Under the pieces are notes generated by a model. It worked only from the letters and a program-made list of their open reading frames with translations. It did no database searches and had not been told where the DNA came from. From an uncultured Clostridia bacterium (GTDB lineage: Bacteria > Bacillota > Clostridia > TANB77 > CAG-508), in assembly GCA_947631725.1 (NCBI GenBank), contig CANRML010000079.1, forward strand, positions 1-6,052: DNA of 6,052 bases. The letters are read 5' to 3'. Position 1 is the stretch's first letter, and the number at the start of each line of letters is the position of its first letter. Shown piece by piece: positions 5,975 through 6,052 of this stretch. Made by a program: the position numbers and the translations under genes.

Positions 5975-6002
5975 ATTATATCATATTATTCTTATTTTGC
6001 AA
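5975..6002 (-). promoter_or_regulatory. Strong sigma-A promoter for the tig-clpP-clpX operon
   Basis: On the minus strand, TTGCAA (6002-5997) and a perfect TATAAT (5980-5975) are 16 bp apart, with an extended TGa (5983-5981). A-tracts upstream (6003-6052) resemble an UP element. Transcription should start near 5968, giving a leader of about 27 nt before the tig ATG. No CIRCE or CtsR-type repeat is seen overlapping it, which suggests constitutive expression (inference). Confidence 0.7.
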
Positions 6003-6052
6003 GGATTTTTGAATATTTTTTTAAAAATACTTGTTTTTTTTCTTTTTTTGTG

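Noticed and set aside
6003..6052. A/T inverted repeat with T-runs read as a plus-strand terminator
   Set aside because: The stem is only A-T pairs and no plus-strand gene precedes it. It is more simply the A-tract region upstream of the tig promoter.
1..6052. CRISPR arrays, insertion sequences, tRNA or rRNA genes, defence or toxin-antitoxin loci
   Set aside because: No spaced direct repeats, transposase motifs, terminal inverted repeats, cloverleaf-like sequence or known system genes were seen on either strand.

Overview
The window comes from a very AT-rich, low-GC Gram-positive bacterium, most likely an uncultured gut-type Clostridia member. The evidence is strong AT bias, A/T-ending codons, AAGGAGG-type ribosome binding sites, and a Firmicutes-style tig-clpP-clpX block. 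No self-contained novel system is visible. The points of interest are two damaged genes and several RNA hairpins.

Layout, left to right. Positions 1-245 (minus) hold the N-terminal 81 codons of a membrane-anchored or secreted protein. It matches the start of DNA/RNA non-specific endonucleases and has its own extended -10 promoter (265-293). Positions 294-452 are AT-rich with no gene seen. A clean minus-strand intrinsic terminator lies at 453-480. Positions 505-1006 (plus) are the 5'-truncated, frameshifted remnant of an M14 zinc carboxypeptidase. A bidirectional terminator at 1005-1044 separates it from the convergent minus-strand genes.

From 1049 to 5941 all genes lie on the minus strand. 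In transcription order they are tig (trigger factor), clpP, clpX, maf and a YghA/YdaD-like short-chain dehydrogenase. A strong promoter (5975-6002) precedes tig. Intergenic gaps are small (19, 47 and 62 nt) except between tig and clpP. There, a displaced reading frame encodes the lost C-terminus of trigger factor and is followed by a long hairpin.

Together, trigger factor (ribosome-bound chaperone) and ClpXP (ATP-dependent protease) handle folding and turnover of new proteins. Maf removes non-canonical nucleotides and the SDR is probably a stress-linked oxidoreductase. Trigger factor stops about 60 residues early. The pattern fits a deletion of about 41 nt with a frame change, so the chaperone may be impaired, unless this is an assembly error. 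The M14 gene is dead on two counts: it has no N-terminal half, and it has one extra base near 574.
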